Assembly: GCF_031551385.1 (NCBI RefSeq)
Contig: NZ_JAVBNS010000103.1
Span: forward strand, 1-64,000
Source: Anaerosporobacter sp031551385
GTDB taxonomy: Bacteria; Bacillota; Clostridia; Lachnospirales; Lachnospiraceae
Reading direction: 5' to 3'
DNA length: 64,000 bases
The notes below the pieces were generated by a model. The model was given only the letters and a program-made list of their open reading frames with translations. It did no database searches and was not told where the DNA came from. This document shows, one piece after another, positions 63,589-64,000 of this stretch; positions within the stretch are counted from its first letter, which is position 1, and every line of letters starts with the position of its first letter. A program made the translations under genes and the position numbers.

Positions 63589-64000
63589 TATTCTCTTCCC
63601 TCCATCAATTCAACGAAATATCCTTCAAGGTCTTGACCAGCCGTAGCAATACGTTCAACCGCTACATCACCAAGTACCAGTTGTCTGTTTACCTCACTTA
63701 CTTTGTCTACATGACTAAATATTCGTATTATATTATCAGGAAGAACATCAAATTCTGTTGTACCGAATTTTTCTTCAATAATTGTTGTTGCTCTTTGCGT
63801 ATCGTCTACTTTAATCTTAATACATCTTCTGCAACGTTCTGCTAACTCGTCTTTTGTGAATTCATCTACTAATACACCATTATTAATAATTCCATATCGA
63901 GTTGCTATCTTCGATAATTCCCCTAGAATATGACTTGATATTAATATTGTAATTCCCTTCTTGTTAAGTTCAAGTAGCAGCTCTCGCATTTCCTTAATAC
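63588..64000 (-). CDS. ABC transporter ATPase, C-terminal part (cut by window end)
   Basis: At least 137 residues, open to the window edge. After KxGITILISSHILGEL, the H-loop region following Walker B, comes the family C-terminal domain with GIINNGVLVDEF and a regulatory tail. The Walker motifs lie beyond position 64000. It is the ATPase of the ABC-2 exporter. Confidence 0.9.
   Translation of the reverse strand, partial: IKEMRELLLELNKKGITILISSHILGELSKIATRYGIINNGVLVDEFTKDELAERCRRCIKIKVDDTQRATTIIEEKFGTTEFDVLPDNIIRIFSHVDKVSEVNRQLVLGDVAVERIATAGQDLEGYFVELMEGRE

Overview
The window looks like chromosome of a low-GC, AT-rich Firmicute, most likely a plant-polysaccharide-degrading or gut-type Lachnospiraceae/Clostridium (Lachnoclostridium-like). 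The grounds are strong GGAGG-type ribosome sites, YesMN-type two-component control of sugar ABC transporters, a T-box-controlled ilvBN, a compact fab cluster and a clostridial Cys-rich IlvB. This is a judgement from content, not a database match. No tRNA, rRNA or CRISPR array was seen.

Layout. 1-134: 5' end of a group IIC intron (minus strand, cut by the window edge), sitting just past a terminator. 219-10612 (minus): a seven-gene sugar operon (ABC ATPase, permease, binding lipoprotein, permease, beta-phosphoglucomutase, NagZ-type GH3, GH78 rhamnosidase), with a divergent AraC regulator at 10944. 12151-20671: assorted single genes (YhcG-type nuclease, HAD hydrolase, flavodoxin-ferredoxin protein, ROK regulator + MFS exporter, Phd/ParE toxin-antitoxin pair, DUF4405 membrane protein with a CXXCH tail, ProX-type deacylase). 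21662-29695 (minus): YesN/YesM two-component system and a YtfQ-YtfR-YtfT-YjfF galactofuranose-type ABC transporter. 30052-35376: anion permease, TPR-like repeat protein, ECF sigma/anti-sigma pair, XRE regulator. 35525-41083 (minus): fabH-acpP-fabD-fabG-fabF-fabZ, lacking fabK and acc genes, behind a strong promoter overlapped by a FabT-like palindrome. 41351-46517: cardiolipin synthase, an AAA ATPase + RloB (TOPRIM-like) candidate defence pair, a YibE/F protein. 46880-54046: a 2388-residue secreted multidomain protein with an internal PHP/CehA-type metallohydrolase. 54587-58855: PLD-family protein, then ilvB-ilvN with promoter and T-box leader. 59796-64000: flavin reductase, DUF3810 putative metallopeptidase, and an ABC-2 exporter + sensor kinase + unlisted 37-residue membrane peptide.

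The most unusual thing is a family of four intergenic elements of about 279 bp (21332-21610, 36295-36575, 58926-59204 reversed, 59483-59759). They differ a lot in sequence but keep complementary arms through compensatory changes in several nested helices, so base pairing itself appears to be selected. A second, smaller family (65-85 bp palindromes at 7974-8038 and 36001-36085, and a derivative near 46784) shows the same behaviour. Neither family contains a protein gene, and I do not recognise either as a named RNA or repeat class.

Together the genes describe a cell that imports oligosaccharides or monosaccharides through two ribose-type ABC systems, each under its own regulator, and processes some glycosides inside the cell (the GH78 and GH3 proteins lack signal peptides). 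Lipid and branched-chain amino acid synthesis are placed under dedicated transcriptional or RNA control.
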